A stretch of 64,000 nt of DNA from Diplolepis rosae (Eukaryota > Arthropoda > Insecta > Hymenoptera > Diplolepididae). Position numbers and translations under genes: made by a program. Of this stretch, positions 20,957 through 31,652 are shown piece by piece. The notes under the pieces were generated by a model. That model was not told where the DNA came from and ran no database searches. It saw only the letters and a program-made list of their open reading frames with translations. Each line of letters starts with the position of its first letter. The stretch's first letter is position 1. The DNA lies in the NCBI GenBank assembly GCA_030998225.1, contig JAPYXD010000734.1, positions 930,001 through 994,000 on the forward strand, written 5' to 3'.

Positions 20957-21662
20957 TTATGTTTTAAAGATAACCCCTTCCATATGTTGGCCCCAACTGC
21001 GTTTTAATTCGACCATCCGTAAACACCAATTTTGAATGACTCGCTCGAGAACTTCAGTCGGTATCTCGCTAATAACTTCAGTAATGTTGGCTTCCAATGC
21101 CTCAATAGCTGGTTTATCCACAAAACATTTAGACTTTACATACCCCCACAAATAAAAGTCCAAAGGTGTGACATCACACGATCTTGGAGGCCAATCCACC
21201 AGTCCGAAACGAGAGATAAATTGCTCAACGAAACGACTACGCAGTAAATCCATTGTTTCACGGGGTGTATGACATGTAGCGCCGTCTTGTTGGAACCAAA
21301 TGTCGTGGAGATTACGGGCTTCAATTTCCGGCATCAAAAATCGCCCAAGTAGTGCCATAAGATAGGCATTCTTCCGGGTCTTCAGCAAAACTCTCATTTA
21401 CAGCCGCAATATTCTCTACAGTTCGGGCTGTACGTGGTTTAATCGGTATGCCGATGGTATGCCGAATAGTGTGTTCGGTAGGACGATTATGTACACCATA
21501 AATTGGCCTGAGCGCGCGATAAACACTTTTCACAGCGTCCATTTTCGTAATATAATTGTACGATTTATAAACGTTGTTGAGGCGTAAGTCTTTCCATGAT
21601 GAAATGTCAATTAAAACTAAATAAAATTGTGTATTTAGTTTGACAGTAGTCACGCGTGACAT
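20957..21662 (-). pseudogene. Tc1/mariner-type transposase, internally deleted
   Basis: The downstream frame (21397 to 20957) carries the catalytic-core motif WFQQDGATCH and then WPPRSCDVTPLDFYLWGYVK, ending close to the usual C-terminus. The upstream frame (21662 to 21321) keeps the N-terminal helix-turn-helix region, then jumps to a linker-like RTARTVENIAAV segment. The central catalytic region with the first Asp is absent and the two parts are in different frames. At about 700 bases it is well short of the roughly 1 kb of the intact family. It is a dead copy. Confidence 0.85.
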
Positions 21663-21709
21663 GTCAATACAACCCTATTGGAAAAAGTACCTCCAATTTG
21701 ATCACACTT

Positions 21710-22140
21710 TATTTCTTAACAAAAAATTTTTTTTATAACGTTGTAACGTGGTAGATTACGTTAACTTTTTTACCTCGACCGGCAACAACAGGATCGAGCC
21801 CAAGCCACCTTTTATAATTAAAAACTCAACATTGTCAGGGATAGTCTGAGAGCTGCTCATAAAATTCTTTTATTTTTGATTGTTTTTCTGGACGTTTTTT
21901 TTTTTATTTGCTTCATTTAAAAACATCAGCTTGAAAGGCGCCGCCAAGGAGATCGCTATGTTACCATCGCACGCAGAGGGGTTCACAGGCAAGCCACAGA
22001 GGGCATCACCCAGCAGGCATGGCATCTGAAACGACCACGTGCTGCATCCCATGGTTTCCAACACCGTCGCACCGTTATTATTATAATTAAAATAAAAAGG
22101 GGCATGACGAGATGGAACAATCATAAATTATATTATATAC
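21710..22140. other. Unassigned sequence upstream of a CpG-rich promoter
   Basis: Contains a minus-strand open frame of 84 codons at 21870-22124 that looks accidental. I see no domain or repeat end. Confidence 0.35.
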
Positions 22141-22199
22141 TGTATATTAGCATTGTCTGTTTGTAACTGCTGTGTTGTGCAGTACAAAGTCTACGTAGT

Positions 22200-22447
22200 T
22201 CAAACGCACCCCTCTACGTTTTAAGCCAATGGGGCAATCTGACCGATAGACGCTTCAGCTCATTGGTTGCCTGGCGCCGTCGTCCTCACAAGACGAGTCG
22301 CCCGCGCAAACCCGAGCTTCATGCGCGTGCGCTAGCCTTTCCAGCTGATGAAATAGAACTGCGCAACACCTTTGGCGCGCAGCTTTATTCAGTCGTTGTC
22401 GCACGAGCGTGAAATAACCTCCAAGGAGCCAAAAGTTTTATTTTCTG
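22200..22447 (+). promoter_or_regulatory. CpG-rich promoter with CCAAT and NRF1-like motifs
   Basis: Base composition changes abruptly to GC- and CpG-rich. It contains CCAAT words (one direct near 22225, one inverted near 22262), an NRF1/Ewg-like TGCGCGTGCGC at 22322-22332 and an initiator-like TCAGTCG near 22389. The ATG follows at 22448. The pattern fits a housekeeping-type insect promoter. Confidence 0.6.
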
Positions 22448-22510
22448 ATGGACGCCACCACAGATTTTGATTTGGAGGAAGTAAGGCGCGAGATAGCGGC
22501 CAGATCATCG
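22448..22510 (+). CDS. First coding exon of an unrecognised gene
   Basis: An ATG followed by 21 codons ends exactly at a strong splice donor, TCATCG followed by GTAAGT. The peptide is acidic and then basic (it contains DFDLEEVRREIAARSS), and it lies just downstream of a CpG-rich promoter. Phase 0 at the donor matches the candidate exon at 27032. I do not recognise the protein. The intron would hold the decayed gypsy pol and several repeats. Confidence 0.6.
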
Positions 22511-23103
22511 GTAAGTCCCTGAAACTTTATTCCGGGCCATAATAAATTTTTATTTTCTTTAAACCGCGTGGCTCTCAAGCTCCCTCAGAGCTCTGCTCTT
22601 TTTTTTGGCACTGTACGCCATTCTGGCATCGAACTAATTTTTTTTACTTATATCGAGCCAGGGCCTTGCCCATTGATGAATAAATTGTAGCTCTAATTAA
22701 TTTATACGCTGCTGGATTTATTTTATTATTTTGTTTGCACAAGAGCTCCTATGTTAGGTTAAGATTCCTTCCTTAACCTCAAAACCTTCACCTGTTGCGA
22801 ACTCCCGAATCCACAATCACCCTAGCCGGAACCCTTGCTTGGCTTCGCTTTTTTTTGCATGCTGAATTTATATTCTGAGGGTCATCAATTTATAAATATG
22901 GCGTCGGGAGACGCCAGGCACTCAGTTTAGAAGCCGCCTCAGTAACGCCGGTGACACCGAGGGTAATCCCGAATCCTCGGGTCCGCATTGTTCAAGATTT
23001 TATTTTTTTGACGTTTCAGCGAAGGTCACCCGTATAACGTTAATATATTATTTAATAAACTCTATAAATTGTAATTGCTTTAAATTTTTTTATCTGCCTG
23101 AAA

Positions 23104-24358
23104 ATGAATCATAAAAATGACACTAGTTTTTTTGGAGGCTCAAAGGTGATGAAACCCCTTAATGAATGGCGATCATGTGGATCTTACGAGAAGCTGCACT
23201 CCAGGATCATCCTGGATAGATACCCGATTCCGCATATTGAGGACTTTGCGCAAAGTTTGCACGGCAAGACCATCTTCTCAACCGTCGACCTCGTCCGTGG
23301 GTACAACCAGATCCCGGTGGCGGACGAAGACATTCCAAAGACAGCTATCACAACGCCTTTGATCTACGCCTTCCAACAGAATTCATCCAAACGCTCGCCA
23401 CGTCAATACATATCTCTGCAGCTGAGAACATAGTCGCCGACGCTCTCTCAAGGATCGAAGAGCTGGCACCTACCATCGACTTCGCAGCCCTGGCCCAAGC
23501 TCAGCAAGGTGATAACGAGCTTCAACACTATCTTCGTTCAGAGCATGGTTTACAACTGAAGAAAGTACATATGCCTGACTCGAATGTTTCCCTATATTGT
23601 GACGTCTCAACGCCAAGAGTTCGACCTTTTGTGACCATGAAGAGCCTTCGACTCTATCCATCAACTCTCGCACCCCGGAATCAAGGCAACCATGAAACTC
23701 ATCACTGAATGTTATGTTTGGCCATCAGTGAAGAGAGATTGCAGGCACACGACACTTCCGTACCACTGCCTACCATCCAGCCGCAAATGGACTTGTGGAG
23801 TGTATGAACCGCCAGCTAAAATCCGCAATCAAGTGGCACGCGACTGACCGCTGATCCGACTGCCTACCTATCGTCCTACTGGGCATGAGATTAGCATGGC
23901 GTGAAGACTTCGGAGCTACAGCAGCGGAGATGGTTTATGGAGAGTCGCTTCGCCTGCCAGGAGAATTCCTCGCACCCAAAACAACCGGCACCACGACAAG
24001 CTCGCAATTTGTGAAAGATCTCAAGAATCACTTTCACTTTTTGAAACCTGTCCAAGGGACTCGCCACGGCGACAGGAAGACCTTTGTGTTCAAGGACTTG
24101 AACATGACAAGTCACGTGTTCCTCAGACACTCACCACCACTTGCCTTTTTACAGTTGACTTATGACAGACCTTACCGCGTCACACGTCGCACTGGTAAAA
24201 CGTTTGACATTTCTGTTAAAGGCAAAACCATCACAGTCTCAATAGATAGACTCAAACCTGCATATGTTATCAACGGCGACGCAGTGACTCAAGAGGACAC
24301 GAATCAGCAACCAGGAAGCAACATGTCCGTTCACGATCAGGACAAGGACAGCAATTAA
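23104..24358 (+). pseudogene. Decayed Ty3/gypsy pol fragments
   Basis: Separate reading frames each match part of a gypsy pol. At 23150-23360 there is reverse transcriptase (DRYPIPHIEDFAQ, FSTVDLVRGYNQIPV). Near 23430 there is the RNase H end (ENIVADALSR). A zinc-finger remnant lies near 23690, and an integrase core piece with NGLVE near 23790. The 3' frame at 23885-24358 contains the integrase C-terminus and GPY/F-like end. Large deletions and frame changes separate them and the first two integrase Asp residues are lost. The C-terminal style resembles the Kabuki/CsRn1 group; that subfamily call is tentative. Confidence 0.85.
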
Positions 24359-25100
24359 TCTACATCTTCAAGCATCCGAACTCCCACAAGTAGAAGAGTC
24401 AGGTTTCCTCATTTTTTTTATCGTGATCTCCTAGCCTTTAACTTATCTATTTAGTATAATAATCTCTTTTATTGCTTTTCTCTCAACAAATAATCTAAAT
24501 GTATTTCTAGAATCAATATACTTACAAATGTATTATAGAGTGCTTCCCGACCGTTATTAGAATAAGTAGAATAATCATATAGTAATTGAAAATTTCCTCA
24601 ACAGCAGTTGGAAAAATTTAAGTGCATTCTTTGACTAATTTTAAGAACTTTTTTACCCTTGGTGTTTTCTCCGAAAGTTCATAGTTTTCGATTAAAAAAG
24701 TCATGAATGTATTTGCAGAAATTTTGCGGTTAGGGCGCCATTTTGAAAATACCAAGGCCTAAAATCGAACTTTGAACCATGGATTCTTGAAGTTCAGACA
24801 TTTATTCCACCGATTGAAAAGGTTCCAGGTTAATTGCTGACAGGAAAGCTCTTGAAAACTCAGTTTTTTAAAAAAAGAGAGCGGGAAAATCATGCTTTTT
24901 GTTTGTTTATGCAACATTTTTTCATAATTAATGATATATCGAAGCAATTTTGAGTTCACTATGGAGAAGAGCAGGTCTTAAACTTTAAAAATATGTCTCT
25001 GAATTTTTTTTTAAGCCTACAGCATTAGTTATGAGCTCCCGAAGACAGATGTACTGCGAGTGGCGTTTTCAGCGGAAACGGGTTAAGGCCATGGATCAAC
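24359..25100. other. Intronic or intergenic AT-rich sequence
   Basis: No domain or repeat end is visible up to about 25020. The word GGCCATGGATCAAC near 25089 recurs in reverse at 55490, which hints at a dispersed repeat. Confidence 0.35.
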
Positions 25101-25104
25101 ACAT

Positions 25105-25395
25105 ATGATCGGATTTACACTCGTAACACACATGTACACTCGAAATGAAATCGTTGTACCTGTATATGAAAATGGACCTTCATTTTTTCTGTGTAAAGAG
25201 ATTGTTAGGGCCGAAGACTATTATTGTTTCATATGCAACATTGTTACCGCGAAGTTCATCGAAGACTTTCATGCATATAAAGTCGAAGATATAAAGAATT
25301 TCGCCATTATTTTATTTAATAATATCGACGACGTTACATTTATGACTCGCCTTCCAAACGTGAGAATTCAATATTTTATAAATTGTATAAAATAA
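25105..25395 (+). CDS. Orphan frame, possibly a transposon ORF fragment
   Basis: A 96-codon frame with a protein-like mix of residues (it contains PVYENGPSFFLCKEIV and NNIDDVTFMTRLPN) stands out from the chance frames around it. The strand-and-loop pattern reminds me of small accessory ORFs found in some insect DNA transposons, but I cannot name a family. It may start upstream of 25105, since the reading context extends left. It could equally be a captured exon. Confidence 0.3.
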   Translation: MIGFTLVTHMYTRNEIVVPVYENGPSFFLCKEIVRAEDYYCFICNIVTAKFIEDFHAYKVEDIKNFAIILFNNIDDVTFMTRLPNVRIQYFINCIK

Positions 25396-25466
25396 ATTGT
25401 AGAAACTTGTATAAAATATAATTCATTTAAAAAAAATTAATAATATCATTAATTTTAAAAATTTGA

Positions 25467-25585
25467 AATCTTTCTGTGGAAAAAAAGACGCTTTCGACTG
25501 CGCTGGGATTCGAGCCCAGGTCTTTCGATTGCTTGGGCTCGAATCCCAGCGCAGTCGAAAGCGTATTTTTTTCCACAGAAATATT
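25467..25585. repeat. Hairpin made of the 3' half of the tRNA-derived repeat
   Basis: Two arms of about 52 bases, each containing GGGATTCGAGCCCA or its complement and GACTGCGCT or its complement, face each other around a 15-base loop. Each arm is the box-B half of the tRNA-like unit. The rest of the unit continues at 25586-25760 on the right side only. Confidence 0.8.
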
Positions 25586-25769
25586 TCAAATTCTTAAATT
25601 TAAATTTGAATTCAATTTGCATTTATTTGCGATATAAGAGTGAAATTGTTTACGAGGACACCTGTCGGCAACGTAAACTATTTGATACGCGACAAGTGAT
25701 TCTACGATCATGTAGGCAGTGGCAGAAATTTCAAACTCAACTAATTAATTTGAAATATTATTAATATTA

Positions 25770-27020
25770 TTTATTACAATATTATTTCAAACATGAATTT
25801 TCATACGTTTTACAATTGAAAGTCAATTACATCAAGCCAGGAATATAGCAAAACATTCTATGAGTCTCAGTTTAAGTCACTTACTAAAATTCAGAATATC
25901 TTCAGTACGCTCAGTCCCGGTATATATTATTTTATAAGAACCGGTAGTCCAGTGTTGTCGACTGCATGGAAATTTTCCAGAATCCGCGAAATTTTGACAA
26001 ACTTGGGAAATTTTACGGGATGTAAAGAAATTCCGGGAATTTTCAGGTTTTCAAATGAATGAGTCACATCTCTTGCTAGTCGTTTATGTATGAAATTAGC
26101 CTAAAGGTTCTCACAGTATCTATGTTGATTGGATAAAAGTATTATGGCTCAAAAAAGAATCCTTTGAAATAGATTTTTGAAATATAGAATTCGGAAATGG
26201 ATAAATTTTTGATTAGAAAAGAGAATCCCAAAATTACCTTGTATGCCTGTAAGTATAAATTATATAATTTTTTTGATTCTCTTTGATTATAGGAGCGAAA
26301 AGATAGAAAAGTAAGGTTATGTTTCTGTACAGTATGTGTTCTAAATGTGATCAGTACGCATATATTGTTTATACGTTTATTAGTAAAATATTGTCGCTAG
26401 TAAGGGTATGTGGTACTTTACGATAAGAGTAATTTAGTTCCTACAGGTTTTATCCACAATTTTCAATTTAAAAAAAAAAAATTTGTTCATCAACGTAAAG
26501 AACATAAAGACTGACGTCGATGGACAATTATTTTTTTGGAAAATTAAAAATTATGAATAAAAACTTGTAGGAACTGAATTGCTCATATGGTAAAGTATCG
26601 CATGCCTTTAAATCCCCATAATAAAAGTTAAATTTAAATTTGGCAAAAGACAATAAAACTTTTGTTTTAAAGAAAAAATTATTATATGTATCTTTTGTCT
26701 TTTAGACTGTGAGTTTAATATATCTACTCATTATTTATTGGTAGCTGTTCATGGAAATTTAAAAATTAATCTTCATAGCATAATGTTTTTCTAAATATTA
26801 TTTTTGAAATGTGTATTTTTTTAAATTAAACTAAAAGTTTAAGGATTCCAAATTTTTGAATTTTTACTAGCTATTTTACTATTTTCTTGCAAAATATAAA
26901 AAAAAAATTTGTCTGAATATAGTATTGACTAGACCGAAATGTTATTTTTGTAAGAATAATTTTATTACAGTTAATTTGCAAATCCCAAAATCTTTGCAGT
27001 TTTTCTAGGAATATTTTTAT
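25770..27020. other. AT-rich sequence containing a short MITE
   Basis: The only structure seen is an inverted-repeat element at about 26402-26612 whose ends (AAGGGTATGTGGTACTTTAC) match those of an element at 40222. The rest has no gene-like frame. Confidence 0.5.
26402..26612. repeat. MITE, about 210 bases, GTATGTGGTACTTTAC ends
   Basis: The terminal inverted repeats are about 55 bases and imperfect. It shares ends and internal words with 40222-40437. The second copy is bordered by TTAA on both sides, suggesting a TTAA target. This copy is bordered by CTAG and TTTAA, so the target is less clear here. Confidence 0.65.
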
Positions 27021-27031
27021 TTTATATTCAG

Positions 27032-27169
27032 GGAAATCAAGAATCCGAAAAAGAGAAAGAGCATAAAAGCAAAGTTCAGAATTCCATTTCTGAAGGTGAA
27101 CTTATTAAGGATGAAACTGTTTCTCGGAATGATCAAGATTCAATTCCTAAAAAAAATGAATTGGGCTAA
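27032..27169 (+). CDS. Candidate second exon of the gene starting at 22448
   Basis: A pyrimidine-rich acceptor ending TTCAG opens a phase-0 frame, matching the phase of the donor at 22511. The frame is hydrophilic (QESEKEKEHKSK, ISEGELIKDE) and stops at 27167-27169. Similar composition resumes in frame for about 49 more codons, to a stop near 27316 that lies close to an AATAAA-like signal. Either this gene is very short (66 residues) or a nonsense change has shortened it. The pairing of exons is inference. Confidence 0.35.
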   Translation, partial: GNQESEKEKEHKSKVQNSISEGELIKDETVSRNDQDSIPKKNELG

Positions 27170-27430
27170 TCTAATGTGGAAACTAACCAGGATAGTCCTT
27201 CTGAAGAAGCAACTCATAATGAAGTTTCTATTCAGGATGTGTGTTATGAGCGACTTCAAAGTTACTCGCAGTGGATTTTTCAATTTAAAGGAACAACAAC
27301 CTTGATATTTGCTATTTATAAATGAAATAAAATTTATTATTCGAATGAAGAACATAAAAAAAATCACATAAAGAAACGGGCACTGACCCGACTGCTGCCT
27401 TTTTGTTTTTTTTTCTTAATACACCTTCTA

Positions 27431-28186
27431 AAGGGTTTCCCAATAAGGGTGATATGTTTTGAAATTGAAAAAAAACACTGAATATTCATTCGGAATTGAT
27501 CGAAATCTTTTTTATTATATTGGATATTCTATGCCATTTATGATTTAAACAATATATCGGCCAAATGTCCCCCGAGACTTGAGCCAAAAATGCGCCTCAT
27601 CAGAAAAGATGATTTTTTGATGAAAATTGGGATCATTTTCAATTGATTCCAGAGCCCAATCCGCGAACTCCCGACGCAAACGATGGTCATTAGGCTTCAG
27701 TTCTTGGGCCAGAATCATCTTATAGGGATGCAGGCCAAGATCCAATAGCAAAATACGCCAGGTAGTCATCCTGGACAGGCCCAATTCCTGAGATCGGCGT
27801 GGCACGGACAATTCACGGTTTTCCTCGATACGGCCTGTACGGCGGCTATATTCTGTGTAGAACGTGCGGTACGCATACGATTTTTAGGCTTAGTATCCAA
27901 TAGAGTAAATTCACTCTCCAACTTATCGATTATTCGACGAATTGAGAGCGCGGATGAAGCAGAATGACGACCATATTTTGCACGATATGCTCTTTGAACA
28001 CCGACAAAACTTCTCGAATTTTGATAAAATAATTGGACAATTTCCAAACGTTGTGGAAGCGTGAAACTACTCATGATTAAATGGCAAACCTTACTGATGA
28101 CAACTGACAGCAGACGTCAAAAATTTCAGTTCAAATGAGCCCGATAGGGACATTCAAAATCATATCACCCCTATTGGGAAACCCTT
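27431..28186 (-). mobile_element. Internally deleted mariner, copy 1
   Basis: The 756-base element has AAGGGTTTCCCAATA terminal inverted repeats and TA on both sides. The transposase (minus strand, start near 28074) has the helix-turn-helix region and the first catalytic Asp (IFSDEAHFWL). It then joins directly to what looks like the last residues of the protein, so the second and third catalytic residues are missing. A one-base deletion near 27828 shifts the frame compared with the copy at 35028. Confidence 0.95.
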
Positions 28187-28639
28187 TACATTTCAACCAT
28201 TTTTCACGCCTATTTCTTAATCTCTTCACAAGAACATTCTTACATATAGACTGCAACAGTCACATACATAATTTCTATTATTATTATTCCATACAGTGAA
28301 AATTAGTAGCCAGACAAACCTCCCCTCGGACTGGAACCTTGACGAAGTCCTTCTCTTGGCCACGCCAAAAAAGGACGGGTGGGGAGGCTTAGCAGACGGC
28401 CCTAAGGCCATGGAGGTTGTAGTGTCCTGATGAATCGGTGAACAAATGCAGGGGGCTCTATAGACGGGCATCTTCTCATTGCGTGAAGGGTGCCCTATAA
28501 ACGGGTCTAGCCCAGGTTGAAAGCGGGGGACGCTATAGATGCAAATTTCAGCCCTGTTCTCGACGAGGTCCCTCGAAATTAGGGACCTCGACGAGACCGT
28601 TGAAAAAGAAGAGCTTGGTATTGGGCAGAACAGCACTTG

Positions 28640-28998
28640 ACGGGTCCTGCAGGCTCTTCACCCGCTTCGGTGGGGTGAAGACTGCAGTGATCCGGCTAGC
28701 TGAGGCAGACGCCACGCGTCTGCTTCAGCAGGGTAAAATTAGGATCGGGTGAGTTGCGTGCCGCATACGCGAGCATGCAGAATTCGCCCGATGCTTCAGG
28801 TGCCTTGGCTCTGGCCATGGGTCCCGGGGTTGCAGCAACCCCGACAGGAAGAATTCCTGTTGGAGATGCGGCGTCGCGGGACACGTGGCCAGGAGCTGCG
28901 ACGCAACACCGAGGTGCCTGACGTGTCTAGACAGGGGCGATAAAGATTCTCTGGTGGCGGCTCCTGCCCGGTCTTCCGGGAAGAGCTTCGGAGGTTGA
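28640..28998 (+). pseudogene. R1-type LINE ORF1 (gag) remnant with CCHC zinc knuckles
   Basis: The frame contains two CX2CX4HX4C knuckles (CFRCLGSGHGSRGC from 28792 and CWRCGVAGHVARSC) and the start of a third, as in the gag-like ORF1 of R1-clade LINEs. Just upstream is a segment resembling the family's typical lead-in, broken by a TGA at 28750-28752 where the family usually has Trp. The frame ends at 28998. The GC-rich DNA at 28290-28640 probably belongs to the same element, but I cannot assign it. Confidence 0.75.
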
Positions 28999-29033
28999 GA
29001 GGCAGGAAGTGAAATTCCTGCAATTCAACGATT

Positions 29034-29630
29034 CAAAAAAGACTAAATTACCTCTCGAAAAAAGCCTCTGTTACAAACGCACACACACAAAAAGTACCCA
29101 AGAACGACACAATTACAGACACACACTCCAACACGGCAGGTCAACTTTTAAAGTACATACCATTACCTTACGTACAAGGACTCACTGAAAAAATTTCGGG
29201 TATCCTAAAACCATTTAATATAAAAATAGCTCCCCGTAATATCAACGACCTATCACACCTTTTCAAATCAGCCAAGGACCCAATCCCGTTGCTTGATGCC
29301 GCTGATGTCGTCTACAATATACCTTGCTCAGATTGTAAAGCTACTTATATAGGCACGACCAAACGCCCCTTAAAAACCAGAATCCATGAGCATAAAAAAG
29401 ATGTCTTTAACCCTCCAGAAAAATGGACTGCCTTAACGAAACACGCATGGCACCAAGATCACAAATTTAATTTTGATGAAGTCACAATAATAGACAGATC
29501 GGATAACTACAAAAAACGCATGATTCTAGAAATGACCCACATAGCCAGTACCTCACATTCTGTAAATCAAAGGACTGATACAGAAAATTTATCAGTTTTT
29601 TATCTCCCTCTCTTAAACAACCAAGCTTAA
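29034..29630 (+). CDS. Penelope-like element, C-terminal part with GIY-YIG endonuclease
   Basis: The frame is open from at least 29034 to the stop at 29630. It holds a connector with YIPLPYVQGLTEKISGILK, then VVYNIPC and an ATYIGTTKRPLKTRIHEH block. This is the GIY-YIG nuclease signature with its CX2C-type cysteines, Arg and Glu-His, as found after the reverse transcriptase in Penelope-like elements. In these elements the nuclease cuts the target DNA. The reverse transcriptase itself is missing: the element is 5'-truncated near the LINE gag remnant. The hammerhead-like motif at 31583 lies about 2 kb downstream. Confidence 0.85.
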   Translation, partial: QKRLNYLSKKASVTNAHTQKVPKNDTITDTHSNTAGQLLKYIPLPYVQGLTEKISGILKPFNIKIAPRNINDLSHLFKSAKDPIPLLDAADVVYNIPCSDCKATYIGTTKRPLKTRIHEHKKDVFNPPEKWTALTKHAWHQDHKFNFDEVTIIDRSDNYKKRMILEMTHIASTSHSVNQRTDTENLSVFYLPLLNNQA

Positions 29631-30940
29631 CTCCATTCAAAATTCATATTATTAAAAAATCCTGAAATACATAAATACACATACTTTCTGAAAACACTCA
29701 AAATATGCCGACGAAACCTTTATGTCTCCGGTTACAATTTATGGTCTTCTCATTGTCCTAACAGTCCAGCCATCTCCAGCACATCCTTTTCTTTCTCCAA
29801 AAAAAAAAAAAATCCCTAAAGGGGAAAAAAATCTTACCCTCCACTCTCATCCCAATATGCATGCCTAAAAACCAAAACATAACTCAGTTTACGAGTCAAC
29901 CTCCCAGGGGAGAAGTGTGTGCAGTCTAAGTTATGTGTCTTCCCAAAAAACGGAAAAAGAAAAAACTGGATAATAACATTTATACAAAAAATCGTAATTT
30001 TAATCAAGGTTAGTCCTCATTTTTTACTCTATATATAGTCTGTGATAGGATTTAAAAATTTGGATAGAATTGTGCACAAATTTAATAATAAAAAATACCA
30101 TACCTACACATTTGAAAGTACTACATATTAAACACTAAGACATTACTATTAGATTACGATAAAATTACTCCTAGAATTTTTTTCGCGGCTCTCTACGTCT
30201 TTTCATACCTTTATTTATGTAAAAAAATTTTTTCTTTCTCATCTAATGTGTATATCATGTGTAATCATAAATTTCAAAAGTTCTTCTATATAATCCACAA
30301 TTTCGAGGTACAATCTCACTTGCAAAAAACTAGGTAAAAAATTTTAGACACACTTCATATACACTTGGAAATGAATTTCTCTAAAAAATGTATAATTCAT
30401 AATCTCAATCCATCCAGTCTTAATCAGAAAATTTCACTTAAAAAATCTAGGCAAAAAATTTTTGAAACATTCTATGTACAATCGCATCTCAATTTCTTTA
30501 CACAATTTATAATTTTTTACAATATTTTTTCTTACATCCACTTGTCAAACCAAAAAATCGGCAATTTACTCCCAAAAAACTATATTTTACACAGTGCTAT
30601 TCTCATTGCTTTACACCAAAGAAATATTTACATAGGTAATTTTAGATCTAGACTCAAACCAAAGAAAACTTTATGTGCAATATTATTTGAAAATTTATGG
30701 CCTTTTTGTGTACATTCTGATTAAGCAGCCTCATTTTCTATACCCACGATTGAGAAAAGCCTTTTGTATAACTCTACGGACTCTTTATGTTCTAAGTCAT
30801 TGCAAAAAAACTATCAATTTTTCAGTTCTTCTTGCTAAAAAAAGTATCACAGCGGACAAATTTCCAAGAAAAATATGCCAAAGAAAAAAATGTTAAATTA
30901 AATTAAATTTTACAGATTGCACTTCATATCAAAAGAAATA
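29631..30940. other. Likely 3' flank of the Penelope-like element; no gene
   Basis: AT-rich sequence with an A-run at about 29802-29814 and several chance frames rich in Phe, Ile, Asn and Lys. I find no domain. How much belongs to the retroelement is unclear. Confidence 0.4.
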
Positions 30941-30959
30941 ATATTTAAAGAATTTGAAA

Positions 30960-31120
30960 ATATTTTATATGTGTGGTATATATAATGTCGTATGCGTGTA
31001 ATATATATGTATGTATGTATATGTGTATGTACGAATACATATTGTATATTATATATATATATATAATAATATATATTATAGTATGTATAATATGTAATAT
31101 AATATATGATATATGTATAT

Positions 31121-31163
<43 letters not shown>

Positions 31164-31290
31164 TATACATGTATGTATATATATATTACATACGTAATGT
31201 ATATATATATATATGTATGTATATATATGTATATATATATATATATATATGTATATGTGTGGTTATGTATGTATGAATGTATATATATTG
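30960..31290. repeat. (TA)n/(GTAT)n microsatellite
   Basis: About 330 bases of interrupted TA and GTAT repeats, open in several frames only because of its simple sequence. Confidence 0.9.
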
Positions 31291-31577
31291 TATTAAAAAC
31301 TACACCACAAAAATTTCAATCTACAATTCCATGCACGAATGTCAATTAAAAATATTTTTTATATTTAGACACTTAATTCCAACCTTCCAAAAAATGCTTT
31401 CTGGTATCCAGTTTTTTAGGTTATGTGAATGAAATATTTACCTTAAAGTAATATCAAAATTTATTTACCTACATGTAAAAACATAATGATAATTACTTGT
31501 TAAATTTTTACAAAAAATTTTTTATACAAGATATCCTATGTTAGCAAAACCTTTTTCTGTATTTTTAGATTTAAATA

Positions 31578-31620
31578 AATCACTGATGAGGGCTCCGATC
31601 AGAGCCGAAACGTCTGATTA
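31578..31620 (+). ncRNA. Hammerhead-ribozyme-like motif, best-preserved copy
   Basis: An exact CTGATGA box lies at 31583-31589 and GAAAC at 31607-31611, followed by the cleavage-type triplet GTC at 31612-31614. Stem II pairs GGCTC (31591-31595) with GAGCC (31602-31606) around the loop CGATCA. Stem I pairs AATCA (31578-31582) with TGATT (31615-31619). Helix III is only a C-G pair with no loop, so it would have to form between two molecules. One extra G (31590) separates the first box from stem II. Penelope-like elements are reported to carry hammerhead motifs, and a GIY-YIG remnant lies upstream. Confidence 0.65.
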
Positions 31621-31652
31621 TGTAAAACTGAGTTTTTATCAACCTTGGACCC

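Noticed and set aside
28420..28450. CTGATGAATCGGTGAAC as another hammerhead core
   Set aside because: No GAAA box follows at the required place and no stem II can be formed.
30365..30896. Overlapping plus-strand frames downstream of the Penelope-like remnant
   Set aside because: No reverse transcriptase or nuclease motifs, and the composition is that of random AT-rich sequence.
30910..31349. Tyr- and Ile-rich frames on both strands
   Set aside because: They are translations of the TA/GTAT microsatellite.
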